This document shows positions 35,867-45,638 of a DNA stretch of 64,000 nt, one piece after another. The DNA lies in NCBI GenBank assembly GCA_900548585.1, contig URLI01000004.1:17498-81497 (forward strand), in the 5' to 3' direction. Position numbers and translations under genes: made by a program. Origin of the DNA: an uncultured Prevotella sp. (GTDB taxonomy: Bacteria; Bacteroidota; Bacteroidia; Bacteroidales; Bacteroidaceae). Every line of letters begins with the position of its first letter. Position 1 is the first letter of the stretch. The notes under the pieces are model-generated. The model searched no databases and was not told the origin of the DNA. It saw only the letters and a program-made list of their open reading frames with translations.

Positions 35867-35893
35867 CAAACAGGCAGATTGCCATATACAAGA

Positions 35894-35936
35894 CAAGGCC
35901 TGCCTCCCCGTAAAGCCAACGGAGAAGCAGGCCTTG
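35894..35936 (+). terminator. Terminator after the C1 peptidase gene
   Basis: CAAGGCCTGC and GCAGGCCTTG form a perfect 10-base stem around an A-rich loop that has its own short pairing. It lies about 30 bases past the stop. Confidence 0.75.
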
Positions 35937-36248
35937 CTTATGCACGACAGCACCAAAACACCACGCAAGCGATAACATACCGGCAGACAATCTCAACTGT
36001 TTTGATCATAAAGACTGCCCATATTGCCATACCAAAGACGGCAAAACGCAACTTTGTAACATACAACGCGGAAATTATCAGGCCGCCTGCTTGCCTGTTT
36101 GATTTTATTTTGCTAACTTTGGGGGCGCGTATCACGCGAATTTTGCCACGGCACTCAAAAAAACAACGCCATTGCAAACGCGACAGCAAACGCAAACCGC
36201 AATGGCTATGGGGTGTTTATGGTCACGAAGAAAATAAAAACAAAATAA
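35937..36248. other. Spacer upstream of recJ
   Basis: About 310 bases without a gene. It contains a consensus promoter, TTG (36091-36093), 20 bases, TAACTTTG (36114-36121), which gives recJ-recQ a leader of about 120 bases. No other structure is recognised. Confidence 0.6.
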
Positions 36249-37994
36249 ATGCACTTTAAATGGAATCAAGAGACACCATCACCGGAGCAACAGAAAGCGG
36301 CTGAGGAACTTGCCGCCAAACTGGGTATGTCGCCAGTGCTGGTTTCAATACTGATGAAACGCGGCATAACTACAGAGTCGGCAGCAAAGCGGTTCTTCCG
36401 CCCTCAACTTGGCGACCTGATCAACCCGTTCCTGATGAAAGACATGGACATCGCCGTTGACAGACTCAACGACGCCATGGGGCGCAAGGAGCGCATCATG
36501 GTGTATGGTGACTACGACGTTGACGGCTGCACCGCCGTCGCACTGGTTTATAAGTTTCTGCAACAGTACTATTCCAACATAGAGTACTACATACCCGACC
36601 GCTACGACGAGGGCTATGGCGTGAGCTACAAGGGAATAGAATATGCCAAGAAGGCTGGTGTCAGACTAATAATCATTCTCGACTGCGGTATAAAGGCAGC
36701 CGAGGAAATCGCATACGCCAAAAGCCTTGGCATAGATTTCATAATATGCGACCACCATGTGCCGGACGACATCATGCCGCCGGCCGTGGCGATACTCAAC
36801 CCGAAACGCCCCGACGACTCCTACCCTTTCAAGCACCTGTGCGGCTGCGGGGTGGGCTTCAAGTTCATGCAGGCTTTCGCCAAGAACAACGGGATACCGT
36901 TCTCGCGGCTGATGCCACTGCTCGACCTCTGCGCCGTGAGCATCGCCGCAGACATCGTACCAGTGACCGACGAGAACCGCATACTCGCATTCCACGGACT
37001 GAAACAACTAAACCAGAACCCGAACATCGGACTGAAGGCCATAATAGATATATGCGGTATGAGCGGGCGCGACATATCAATGAGCGACATTGTCTTCAAG
37101 ATAGGGCCGCGCATAAACGCATCGGGCCGCATGGAGAACGGGAAGATGAGCGTCGACCTCCTGGTGGAGAAAGACATACAGGCGGCTCTCGGGAAGGCTC
37201 ACCACATCAACGAGTACAACGAGCAGCGCAAGGACATCGACAAGCAGATGACCGAGGAGGCCAATGCCATTGTTGCAAGGATAGACAGCCGTAACCACCA
37301 CAGCAGCATAGTGCTGTATGACGAGAACTGGAAAAAGGGTGTCATAGGCATCGTCGCATCGAGGCTCACCGAACTGTACCTGCGCCCGACGGTGGTAATG
37401 ACGCGCGACGGCGACTTTGCCACAGGATCGGCACGCAGCGTGAAGGGCTTCGACATATACGGGGCGATAAAGAGCTGCCGCGACCTGATGGTCAACTTCG
37501 GCGGACACACATACGCCGCAGGACTGACGCTGCGTTGGGACGACCTGCAGGAATTCCGCCGGCGTTTCCAGCAATACGTCGAGGAGAACATCCAAAAGGA
37601 ACAGACAGAGGCCATACTGGACATCGATGCGGAGATTTACTTCAAGGACATAACACGCAAGCTGCACAACGACCTGAAACGCCTGGCGCCATTCGGGCCG
37701 GCAAACACAAAGCCGCTGTTCGTGACAAGGGGAGTATATGACTTCGGCACGAGCAAGGTTGTGGGGAGACACCAGGAACACATCAAACTGGAACTGGTTG
37801 ACTCGAACTCAAACAACGTGATGAACGGCATAGCCTTCGGACAGAGCAAGTCGGTGCGCTACATAAAGAGCAAGCGGGCGTTCAGCATAGCATACACCAT
37901 CGAAGACAACGTTTTCAAGAAAGGTGACGTGCAACTGCAGATAGAGGACATAAAGCCGGAAGACACCAACGGCGAAACAAACGCCGAACGCTGA
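36249..37994 (+). CDS. recJ: Single-stranded-DNA-specific exonuclease RecJ
   Basis: A 581-residue RecJ 5'-3' ssDNA exonuclease. DHH-family motifs are clear: VYGDYDVDGCTA (motif I), LDCGI (II), CDHHVPDD (III), DIVPVTDENR (IV), and the DHHA1 glycine motif NFGGHTYAAG. A C-terminal OB domain follows. It acts in RecF-pathway recombination and mismatch or base repair. Its stop overlaps the recQ start in TGATG, so the two repair genes form a translationally coupled operon. Confidence 0.96.
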   Translation: MHFKWNQETPSPEQQKAAEELAAKLGMSPVLVSILMKRGITTESAAKRFFRPQLGDLINPFLMKDMDIAVDRLNDAMGRKERIMVYGDYDVDGCTAVALVYKFLQQYYSNIEYYIPDRYDEGYGVSYKGIEYAKKAGVRLIIILDCGIKAAEEIAYAKSLGIDFIICDHHVPDDIMPPAVAILNPKRPDDSYPFKHLCGCGVGFKFMQAFAKNNGIPFSRLMPLLDLCAVSIAADIVPVTDENRILAFHGLKQLNQNPNIGLKAIIDICGMSGRDISMSDIVFKIGPRINASGRMENGKMSVDLLVEKDIQAALGKAHHINEYNEQRKDIDKQMTEEANAIVARIDSRNHHSSIVLYDENWKKGVIGIVASRLTELYLRPTVVMTRDGDFATGSARSVKGFDIYGAIKSCRDLMVNFGGHTYAAGLTLRWDDLQEFRRRFQQYVEENIQKEQTEAILDIDAEIYFKDITRKLHNDLKRLAPFGPANTKPLFVTRGVYDFGTSKVVGRHQEHIKLELVDSNSNNVMNGIAFGQSKSVRYIKSKRAFSIAYTIEDNVFKKGDVQLQIEDIKPEDTNGETNAER

Positions 37995-39904
37995 TGCCAA
38001 ACCTTGAAGACTACCGTGCGATACTGAAAGAATACTGGGGATATGACGATTTCCGGGGCATACAGCATGAGATAATAGAAAGTATCGGCAGCGGCAGAGA
38101 CACCCTTGGCCTCATGCCGACAGGCGGGGGCAAGTCGATCACGTTCCAGGTGCCGGCATTGGCAATGAATGGGGTGTGCCTCGTGATAACACCTCTCATA
38201 GCACTGATGAAAGACCAGGTGGCAAGCCTGCGGAAACTCGGCATAAAGGCGGCATACGTAAACAGCAGCATGAGCCACGGCGAGGTGCTCTCCACGCTCG
38301 AGAACTGCATCTATGGCGGCGTAAAGTTGCTTTACGTCTCGCCGGAGCGGCTCTCCTCCGAACTGTTCCAGACGAAGATAAGTCACACGGAGGTGAGTTT
38401 CATCACGGTGGACGAGGCACACTGCATAAGCCAGTGGGGATATGACTTCAGGCCGTCATACCTCGAGATAGTGAAGATAAGGCAACTGAAACCCGACGCA
38501 CCAGTGCTCGCGCTCACGGCAACGGCCACACCAGATGTGGTGGACGACATTCAGGACTGTCTGGGATTCCGCCACAGGAACGTGTTCAGGATGAGTTTCG
38601 AGCGCAAGAATCTCGCATACATCGTGCGCCATGCCACCGACAAGGAAGAGCAAATGCTGCATATACTCAACTCGGTAAGCGGCAGCGCGATAGTGTATGT
38701 GCGAAGCCGCAAGCGCACTGTGGAACTCGCACGCCTGCTGACGGAGAGCGGCATAACAGCACAGGCATACAACGCAGGCTTGGACAGCGAGGTGCGCAGC
38801 CAGCGGCAGGAGGAATGGAGCGAGTCGAAAGTGCGCGTCATGGTGGCCACAAACGCCTTCGGCATGGGAATTGACAAACCCGACGTGAGGGTGGTTATAC
38901 ACATCGACTGCCCCAACTCGCTCGAGGCATACTTCCAAGAGGCCGGGCGCGCCGGGCGCGACGGGAGGAAAAGCTATGCCGTGCTGCTCTACAACGATGC
39001 CGACAGCAGCAAACTTATGAAACGCATTGCCGACACCTTCCCGCCAAAGGAATATGTGCGGAGGGTGTATGAGCATCTCGCCTATTTCTACGAGATGGCG
39101 GTTGGCGACGGCAACGGGGTTACGCGGGAGTTCAACATTGACAAGTTCTGCGTGGCGTTCAAGCACTTCCCTGTGCAGGTGGAGTCGGCGCTGCACATAC
39201 TGACACGCGCAGGATATATAGTGTATGAGGAGGAGAACGACAACCGCGCGCGGCTGCACTTCACGCTCGGCCGCGAGGAACTATACCGCCTGAGCCACCT
39301 ATCGGAGAGCGAGAACACCATAATCACCACACTGCTGCGGTGCTACGGCGGGCTGTTTGTCGATTACCAGTATGTCAACGAGAGTTTCATCGCGCAGCAG
39401 GCAGGTATGGACACGGTTGAGGTGTACGCACTGCTGAAGAGGCTCGACGCGAAACACATACTGCATTTCATTCCGCAGAAAAAGACACCTTATATAACAT
39501 ACGCGCGCGACAGGGAAAAGGGGGAGGACATTGTGCTGACGGCCTCTGTTTATGATGACCGGAAACGCGAGATGGAAAAACGCATAAGGGAGATGATCGG
39601 ATATGCCACCGATGACAACACATGCCGGTCGCGTATGCTGCTGAGGTATTTCGGGGAGACGCGGGCGGACGACTGCGGACAGTGTGACGTGTGCGTCGAA
39701 CGCAGGACAAACCATCTGTCGGAAAAGCGTCTGTCGCCAGCAAAAAAGCAAATCGCCGAACTTTTAGGCGACGGCAAGCGTCACCACATAACGGAACTGC
39801 GCCGCATAGACATCGACACTGATATAATCGACGAGGCATTAGAGGATCTCCTCGCCGAGGAGAAGATAAGGATGAACGGCAGCTTCATCTTTATCGAGGC
39901 CTGA
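37994..39904 (+). CDS. recQ: ATP-dependent DNA helicase RecQ
   Basis: A 636-residue superfamily 2 helicase. Walker A is MPTGGGKSITFQ, Walker B VDEAHCISQWG, motif III ALTATAT, and motif VI EAGRAGRDGR. The RQC zinc site has cysteines in DNTCRSRM and CGQCDVC. A winged-helix domain follows, and the protein ends without an HRDC domain. RecQ unwinds DNA for RecJ, and the direct coupling with recJ matches the RecF pathway. Confidence 0.96.
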   Translation: MPNLEDYRAILKEYWGYDDFRGIQHEIIESIGSGRDTLGLMPTGGGKSITFQVPALAMNGVCLVITPLIALMKDQVASLRKLGIKAAYVNSSMSHGEVLSTLENCIYGGVKLLYVSPERLSSELFQTKISHTEVSFITVDEAHCISQWGYDFRPSYLEIVKIRQLKPDAPVLALTATATPDVVDDIQDCLGFRHRNVFRMSFERKNLAYIVRHATDKEEQMLHILNSVSGSAIVYVRSRKRTVELARLLTESGITAQAYNAGLDSEVRSQRQEEWSESKVRVMVATNAFGMGIDKPDVRVVIHIDCPNSLEAYFQEAGRAGRDGRKSYAVLLYNDADSSKLMKRIADTFPPKEYVRRVYEHLAYFYEMAVGDGNGVTREFNIDKFCVAFKHFPVQVESALHILTRAGYIVYEEENDNRARLHFTLGREELYRLSHLSESENTIITTLLRCYGGLFVDYQYVNESFIAQQAGMDTVEVYALLKRLDAKHILHFIPQKKTPYITYARDREKGEDIVLTASVYDDRKREMEKRIREMIGYATDDNTCRSRMLLRYFGETRADDCGQCDVCVERRTNHLSEKRLSPAKKQIAELLGDGKRHHITELRRIDIDTDIIDEALEDLLAEEKIRMNGSFIFIEA

Positions 39905-39926
39905 CACGCAAGCATTCACAAGCCAT

Positions 39927-40736
39927 TTATCTGCAAGAGCTCACGAAGCGCAGCCAGCACCTGCACACCTCCGCCTCCGACCCGCCGCCGCATGGTGTCT
40001 TGGTGATGCGGATTTTGAATGACATTGCGTCGGAGTTGTCTGTCTCGCGGTAGAAATTAAGCCTGTCGCCATAGTGCGACTCGACAACGTATGCAATGTC
40101 GAAGCGGCGGAGGCGGTTCTCCTCATACCACCCGACCGGGAATAGGTCGAGAACATGATCTATGTACTTCACCGAGTTTATATGCCCGTTGATGTCAACG
40201 TCGCTGTATCGTGTGTCAATGGACGACACGAACTCCGCGCCGTTTCCAATTTTCACGCGCGACAGTTTCTCCATAGGGTTCTCCTTCGCGCTATCAATAT
40301 ACTGCATCAGCGCGCCGTCATTCACATCCAGCAAGTTGCATGGCTGCCTCGTAACGGTGTCTATCATAGCCCATATACTCCTGCCGTAGCCGTATATTTT
40401 GGGCTGCTCAACGTCAGTGGTGGTCGGTGCCTGTGCCGACGTGATGCGGAAACTGCGGTTCGTGAAATTGCGCATCGCGCTCTCTATCCACGTCTCCACG
40501 CGGAATTTGTCATACTGCACAGGCATACCGTCCATCTCTATGGCAAGCCTCGACAGCACCCATGTCTTGTTCATGGCGTTGAGCCTGTCCATCCCGAAAC
40601 CACGGTCACGGCTGTGGAAGTCGGCCGCATTGAGCAGATGGTTGCCCAGATGTCCCATGAACAGACGGTGGCTGAAGTCGCAGTGAAACGGCTCCGCCAT
40701 TGTCTCGTATATCCCCACCTTGTCCATCATATCCAT
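39927..40736 (-). CDS. Acyl-ACP thioesterase
   Basis: A 269-residue FatA/FatB-like double hotdog thioesterase releasing free fatty acids from acyl-ACP. The N-terminal hotdog contains MNKTWVLSRLAIEMD and the C-terminal half has RYSDVDINGHINSVKYIDHVL, where the conserved Asp/Asn/His of the catalytic network lie. A TACCTTTG promoter box (minus, 40776-40769) is about 35 bases upstream. Chain-length preference is unknown. It converges closely on recQ. Confidence 0.9.
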   Translation of the reverse strand: MDMMDKVGIYETMAEPFHCDFSHRLFMGHLGNHLLNAADFHSRDRGFGMDRLNAMNKTWVLSRLAIEMDGMPVQYDKFRVETWIESAMRNFTNRSFRITSAQAPTTTDVEQPKIYGYGRSIWAMIDTVTRQPCNLLDVNDGALMQYIDSAKENPMEKLSRVKIGNGAEFVSSIDTRYSDVDINGHINSVKYIDHVLDLFPVGWYEENRLRRFDIAYVVESHYGDRLNFYRETDNSDAMSFKIRITKTPCGGGSEAEVCRCWLRFVSSCR

Positions 40737-40768
40737 TTAAATTAGCGTCAAAATAAATTCCGACACCA

Positions 40769-40776
40769 CAAAGGTA
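40769..40776 (-). promoter_or_regulatory. -7 box for the thioesterase gene
   Basis: The minus strand reads TACCTTTG, consensus match, 33 bases before the ATG at 40736. Confidence 0.6.
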
Positions 40777-40926
40777 TGAAAATAAAATGAGAATGCGAAA
40801 CTGCAACCATCTATAGTTAGACGGGAAAACTAAATTCCCAAACGCAATAATTGTAAAATCCTAAAAGCAGATAATCAAAATTAATTGCAGACCTGCATAC
40901 TATTCCATGATTACCTGCCCCATATC

Positions 40927-43200
40927 TCATTTCGTTATTATATCCTCGTTGTCTATGGTTTCCCCTACTCTCCTGCCCCGGAACTGCTTTCCGAAACGAT
41001 ATGAAACGGACAGTGAAAGCCTCGACGTTGGTATATGAAGAGTTGAAGTCTGGTGAACGCCCTTGAAGTCATATTCCATACGCCTTTTTCTTGCAAGCCC
41101 AAACATGTCTGTATACATCAATGACACATCCAGGTGGTTATGGAAGAGCGATTTGGTGAGAAGCAAGTTGAACATCGGTCTGACATAACTGACGGCATTG
41201 AACTCAATGTCTTTGCTAATGTAGTTCATAAAAAGATTCATAAACCATTGCCTTGGCATCATATAAGTCAGGTTGCCGGAACATACGAACGCCCATCCTT
41301 TGTTCTCAGAATTAAATGCCGCGTCCTTCAAATCCTTTTTGATGTCGAACACGGTGTACACAGCCCCGGCACTAACATTCAAATTCAGTTTGTTCGACAG
41401 GAAAGGTTTGTTGTATGCAACATTAATCCTGTAACTCTGCCCGTGTCCTGTATTCTCGTAGGTCGACATGTTATAGTCGTTCAAATAAACTTGCCCGATG
41501 AAATTGTCTGTGTTCTCGTATGACATTACCGCAGTGAGGTAACTATTCTTTATCTGCCTGCTGTAATTCACGGAATATTTGTCAGTGAGTTTCGACTTCA
41601 GCCCCGGATTTCCCTTAAACTGTGTCAATTCATTGATGTAATACACTTCAGGGTTGAGATAGTCAACGCTTGGCCGTTCTATGCTTCTTTTGTATGTAGC
41701 CGACAGAGAGCCTATGCCACTTCCGTAATTCAATGTGAACGATGGCAAAAATGAAAAATTCCGCCGCGAATTGCCGTTGTCAAACCTACAACCATCCCAG
41801 TCTCCGCGCAGCAATACGAACAGACTCCATTTGTCACTGAGCGACACATTATCCTTGAAGTAGAATTGCTGCACGTCGCTGGCATATTCCTTGTCAGAAT
41901 ATGTCAGGGTGGAGTTCCGGTAAATGCTCTTATACCCAGCAGCGACAGAATGGTATTTGCTGAATAGCGAAACGCTGTCCGACTCATACATCAGGTCGCC
42001 GGTAAACTCATTCATCCGCCCAATATACTTTGTCAAAGGCACGGTTGACCTGTTTTTGCTTCTATAGTTGAAGTACCTCGCCTTGACGTATAAACGGTCG
42101 TTGTCACCCATGTCGTGTCTTACCACCAGGTTGGCGACGTTGCTGAAATAGGACTCTTCCACTTCCTTGTCTGGCTGCGCCATGCCATTCATTTGCCAGT
42201 GAACGTCCGCAGGGCTTTTGTATCCAAACATTGTATATGACAATGATGACATCCAGCGTGGAGAAAAAAACATGTTGATCCTGCACATTCCGCTGTATTG
42301 TTTCAGGTGATTGTGGTTTTCAGAGAAAAACACGTCCTCACTGTTCCTGTTGATTTTATAGTTGCTTTCTTGATGGTCATCAACATACGTTCCCCACGTG
42401 GTCACCTCCATTTTCCTGGAACTATACTTGAAACTTGGACTTACACGGAATCCCTTGTCCGTCAGGCTTGTCGACCCAGCATCAATCTCTCCACTGTATT
42501 GTGTATAGATACTCCTTTTGAGAATGATGTTTATTTCTCCGGAATAATTGTCGTCGTTGAGACTAACCCTGCGCATTTCCACTTTATGTATGTCTTTGGC
42601 ATCTATCTTTGACAACTCTTCATCAGACGCCTCCACACCATTCACAAACAGTTTCGCCCCCTTATGTTCCCCTGCAAATCTGAAAGTGTCATCAGAATAA
42701 ACGACACCAGGAATTCGTTTCAGAGCCATGTCTGCCTTCGCAGATTTCAGCAATCCTTTGGAGAAGTCGGTCTTGAATGTCACCTTCTCCGCGTTTCCCT
42801 TTGAGACCGTCCTGTATCCAACAATCTCAACCTCGTCAAGGGCTCTCGGCATCAATGTTATTCTGGCATCAGGCGAAGATGAAAAATCAATTATTGTGTC
42901 CAAAGGCATATACATATTGCTACTTACGGAAACATGCGCTTTTGTGCAAGTGTCATTTTCCTTTATCTGACATTTAAAAATGCCATTTTCATCTGTCATG
43001 CCTTCAATTTTCCTTTCACATATAGTCAGTTTCAGTCTTATACCGACAGCCGGCTGGCTATCTGTATCTGCGAAACGAAACATCAAGATGTTTCCCTCCT
43101 GTGCAAAAGCACAGACAGGCATTCCTATGAAAAACAGGGAAAGAAGAAATCTAAAGGCCGTTGTATAACGACCTTTAAAATAATCAAAGCAAATCTTCAT
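40927..43200 (-). CDS. Outer-membrane beta-barrel protein with carboxypeptidase-regulatory-like N-terminus
   Basis: A 757-residue TonB-receptor-like protein of the Bacteroidota outer membrane beta-barrel class. After a signal peptide ending near CAFAQ comes a short Ig-like domain (GIRLKLTICERKIEGMTDENG), then a plug-like part (LKRIPGVVYSDDTFRFAG, KLFVNGVEASDEELSKI), then about 500 residues of alternating aromatic strands ending LSVSYRFGKQFRG. I see no TonB box and no SusD partner. The start was set at 43200 so that it does not overlap the small upstream gene 8 bases away. The region is visibly more AT-rich than its neighbours, which hints at transfer or a niche-specific function. Confidence 0.82.
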   Translation of the reverse strand: MKICFDYFKGRYTTAFRFLLSLFFIGMPVCAFAQEGNILMFRFADTDSQPAVGIRLKLTICERKIEGMTDENGIFKCQIKENDTCTKAHVSVSSNMYMPLDTIIDFSSSPDARITLMPRALDEVEIVGYRTVSKGNAEKVTFKTDFSKGLLKSAKADMALKRIPGVVYSDDTFRFAGEHKGAKLFVNGVEASDEELSKIDAKDIHKVEMRRVSLNDDNYSGEINIILKRSIYTQYSGEIDAGSTSLTDKGFRVSPSFKYSSRKMEVTTWGTYVDDHQESNYKINRNSEDVFFSENHNHLKQYSGMCRINMFFSPRWMSSLSYTMFGYKSPADVHWQMNGMAQPDKEVEESYFSNVANLVVRHDMGDNDRLYVKARYFNYRSKNRSTVPLTKYIGRMNEFTGDLMYESDSVSLFSKYHSVAAGYKSIYRNSTLTYSDKEYASDVQQFYFKDNVSLSDKWSLFVLLRGDWDGCRFDNGNSRRNFSFLPSFTLNYGSGIGSLSATYKRSIERPSVDYLNPEVYYINELTQFKGNPGLKSKLTDKYSVNYSRQIKNSYLTAVMSYENTDNFIGQVYLNDYNMSTYENTGHGQSYRINVAYNKPFLSNKLNLNVSAGAVYTVFDIKKDLKDAAFNSENKGWAFVCSGNLTYMMPRQWFMNLFMNYISKDIEFNAVSYVRPMFNLLLTKSLFHNHLDVSLMYTDMFGLARKRRMEYDFKGVHQTSTLHIPTSRLSLSVSYRFGKQFRGRRVGETIDNEDIITK

Positions 43201-43208
43201 AAACATTG

Positions 43209-43421
43209 CTATTCTCTCCACTGTCCAACAAGTATTGTGCCATTACTCGTAATACCAAATACACCACTTCCATAACATCCTTTGACAGGGTCTGCTGGCG
43301 GTGGTATTGTATTAGTTGTGAAATTAGCCCTTGGTGCAGTGGCTTTAACTTCAGACATTGAATAAACAGCCGTCAATACTACCGTACAGATAGCAATGAA
43401 AAACTTTAATTTAACATCCAT
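43209..43421 (-). CDS. Small secreted peptide precursor
   Basis: A 70-residue peptide with an N-terminal hydrophobic stretch (KFFIAICTVVLTAVYSM) followed by a polar tail with prolines, one cysteine and a glycine-rich end (GCYGSGVFGITSNG). It could be exported by Sec, leaving a mature peptide of about 45 residues. It lies 8 bases before the outer-membrane barrel gene and is probably cotranscribed. The layout resembles Bacteroidota short exported peptides of the NVEALA kind, but the NVEALA motif itself is absent. Function unknown. Confidence 0.6.
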   Translation of the reverse strand: MDVKLKFFIAICTVVLTAVYSMSEVKATAPRANFTTNTIPPPADPVKGCYGSGVFGITSNGTILVGQWRE

Positions 43422-43762
43422 AATTTTAAGATTTAAGGCTATGTGCCTACTAATTTGTTTTAAAAAGGTTATTCAGCGGCTTCCTTTTTGTTTTTCTTAT
43501 CCATGTTGCAATATTAGATTTTTTTTTTGAAACTTCCAAATATTTTGCGACTTTTTCGCAGAAAATTGCACTTCGTTTTGGAACTTGCAGAACTTGCAAG
43601 AATGATTACTTCGATCAGGAATCTTCAGAATATATTTTTCATCCCATCGTTGGATGCCAACCACTTTTTCGCCACAGTAAAAGTAAGTCCACATCCTCGC
43701 GGTGAGACAAATTAATAAGATGTCTGGAATGAATGCCTTCCTTTTTTAACGTTTTAAAAAAT
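43422..43762. other. Spacer upstream of the peptide gene
   Basis: No established gene. On the minus strand an 11-codon frame (43504-43469, MDKKNKKEAAE) is preceded by a poly-A/T tract and a TAATATTG box, so a micro-ORF leader is possible. Frames of about 60 codons on both strands at 43497-43715 are mutually antisense and unrecognised. Confidence 0.4.
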
Positions 43763-43786
43763 GAGGACACAAAAACCTGTGCCCCC
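43763..43786 (-). terminator. Terminator after hcp
   Basis: On the minus strand GGGGGCACA pairs with TGTGTCCTC (two G-U pairs) around a 6-base loop, followed by a T run. It lies 14 bases after the hcp stop. Confidence 0.65.
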
Positions 43787-43799
43787 ATTTTCATCACAT

Positions 43800-45449
43800 C
43801 TAACCAATCATGGTCTTGAGGTCTTCATCAACGGTCGTGATGCCACTCAGACCAAATTGCTCGACAAGCACCTTCAACACGGCCGGGGAAACGAATGCCG
43901 GCAAGGTTGGCCCGATGTGGATATTTTTTATGCCAAGGCTAAGAAGCGCGAGCAGCACGATTACCGCTTTCTGCTCATACCATGCTATGTTGAAAGCAAT
44001 GGGCAAGTCGTTGATGTCTGAAGCACCGAAAATCTCCTTCAACTTCAGTGCCACCACTGCCCATGTGTATGAGTCGTTGCACTGTCCGGCATCCAGCACA
44101 CGCGGAATGCCGTTGATGTCGCCAAGGTTCAGTTTGTTATACTTGTATTTGGCACAACCTGATGTCAGGACGACAACGTCTCTCGGCAATTTCTTTGCAA
44201 ACTCGGTATAGTAGTCGCGGCTCTTGAAGCGTCCGTCGCATCCGCCCATGACAACAAACTTTCGTATGGCGCCGCTCTTCACGGCTGCAACAATCTTGTC
44301 GGCAAGGGCAAGTACCTGGTTGTGCGCAAACCCACCCACGATATGTCCATGCTCTATCTCTGTCGGAGCCTTGCATGTCTTTGCCAATTCAATCACTTCG
44401 GAGAAGTCTTTATGCCCCTCAGAATTGGTCTCGATATGTTTCCATCCAGGGAAGCCGGTTGCGTTCATCGTGAACACACGATCCTTGTAGTTCGCATTCG
44501 TGGCGGGAGGGACGATGCAGTTAGTTGTGAAGACAATCGGCCCATTGAATGTGGAGAACTCTTCTTTTTGCTTCCACCATGCATTGCCGTAGTTGCCAAC
44601 CAAATGCTTGTACTTTTTAACCCGTGGATAGTAATGTGCAGGCAACATCTCGCCATGAGTATATACATCGATGCCAGTGCTCTCGGTCTGTTCCAGTAGG
44701 TCTTCGATGTCGTGCAAATCGTGCCCGCTTATGAGTATACCAGGATTTTCACCCACACCGATGTTGACCTGCGTTATTTCCGGGTTACCATAAGTCGTGC
44801 TGTTGGCCTTGTCAAGCAGTGCCATCACGTTCACACCTTGTGAGCCAGTAGCCATAACCGTATCAAGCAGGGCATTTATGTCTGAATCCGGATTAGTGAT
44901 GGCAGCCAAAGCCTCACATACGAAATCTGTAATCTTTTTGTCTGTGTAGCCCAGACGCGATGCGTGTTCGTAGTATGCCGCAAGTCCCTTGAGTCCAAGC
45001 GTGGTCAATTCTTTCAGCGAGCGCAGGTCTTCGTTCGCGTTGCGGAGGACAGTCGCAGCGGCAGCCTCATGGTCGTACATTGATTTTTCGCCGCCCCACT
45101 GCACTTCGTGATAGTCCGGCAATTCCACACCCGAGTTACGGGCAATGAGAATAAGCCTTTTCTTCAAGTCTATTCCCGCATCCACACGCCTTAGTATTGA
45201 CGGATCGTCGAAGTTGGCATTTGTAATGGTTGCAAACAAGGCATCCATCATAAAGCCGTCCACCTCCGGCAGGCTTTCAACATTCGCCTTGCGCAGCGCA
45301 TGTTCTATCGTTGCTATGCCACGTACAATACTGATCAAGAGATCCTGATACTTGGCCGTGGATGGCTGCTTGCCGCACACGCCCCTTACGGTACACCCCG
45401 TACCTTTTGCAGTTTCCTGACACTGGAAACAAAACATTTGATTTTCCAT
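43800..45449 (-). CDS. hcp: Hydroxylamine reductase (hybrid-cluster protein)
   Basis: A 549-residue class I Hcp. The N-terminal cubane cluster cysteines C7, C10, C19 and C25 follow the CX2C-X8-C-X5-C pattern. The hybrid cluster ligands are in [36 protein letters not shown] and DAGQCND. Hcp reduces hydroxylamine and is best supported as a high-affinity NO reductase. The start at MENQMFCFQ discards 15 upstream codons that overlap the promoter. It is transcribed divergently from the HcpR-like regulator, with a shared dyad between them. Confidence 0.96.
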   Translation of the reverse strand: MENQMFCFQCQETAKGTGCTVRGVCGKQPSTAKYQDLLISIVRGIATIEHALRKANVESLPEVDGFMMDALFATITNANFDDPSILRRVDAGIDLKKRLILIARNSGVELPDYHEVQWGGEKSMYDHEAAAATVLRNANEDLRSLKELTTLGLKGLAAYYEHASRLGYTDKKITDFVCEALAAITNPDSDINALLDTVMATGSQGVNVMALLDKANSTTYGNPEITQVNIGVGENPGILISGHDLHDIEDLLEQTESTGIDVYTHGEMLPAHYYPRVKKYKHLVGNYGNAWWKQKEEFSTFNGPIVFTTNCIVPPATNANYKDRVFTMNATGFPGWKHIETNSEGHKDFSEVIELAKTCKAPTEIEHGHIVGGFAHNQVLALADKIVAAVKSGAIRKFVVMGGCDGRFKSRDYYTEFAKKLPRDVVVLTSGCAKYKYNKLNLGDINGIPRVLDAGQCNDSYTWAVVALKLKEIFGASDINDLPIAFNIAWYEQKAVIVLLALLSLGIKNIHIGPTLPAFVSPAVLKVLVEQFGLSGITTVDEDLKTMIG

Positions 45450-45482
45450 AATGATGATGTATAAAATATTTTTCCGATGTTG

Positions 45483-45490
45483 CAAAGATA
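45483..45490 (-). promoter_or_regulatory. -7 box of hcp
   Basis: The minus strand reads TATCTTTG, about 34 bases before the hcp ATG. The dyad at 45514-45527 is centred close to 41 bases upstream of the expected transcription start. Confidence 0.75.
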
Positions 45491-45513
45491 ACACACAGCA
45501 AGGAATGGCATTG

Positions 45514-45527
45514 GTAACAAATGTTAC
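45514..45527. promoter_or_regulatory. HcpR/Fnr-type operator
   Basis: GTAACA-AA-TGTTAC is a perfect inverted repeat between hcp and the Crp/Fnr-family gene. It matches the GTAACnnnnGTTAC form I associate with HcpR sites. Its position near -41 of hcp suits activation by direct contact with polymerase. Confidence 0.8.
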
Positions 45528-45579
45528 TTAATAAGAATAAAAAAAGTTAAACATTGACCGTAGGAATACAAAATAACGA

Positions 45580-45587
45580 TAAATTTG
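45580..45587 (+). promoter_or_regulatory. -7 box of the HcpR-like gene
   Basis: TAAATTTG, consensus match, 51 bases before the ATG at 45639. TTG at 45554-45556 is 23 bases upstream. Confidence 0.65.
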
Positions 45588-45638
45588 TATGAAACAAAGA
45601 GACTCAAGCGGTTAATAAAGGGAAAGGAAAACAAAGCA

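Noticed and set aside
43497..43715. Pair of mutually antisense frames of about 60 codons
   Set aside because: They overlap each other on opposite strands and neither resembles a known family.
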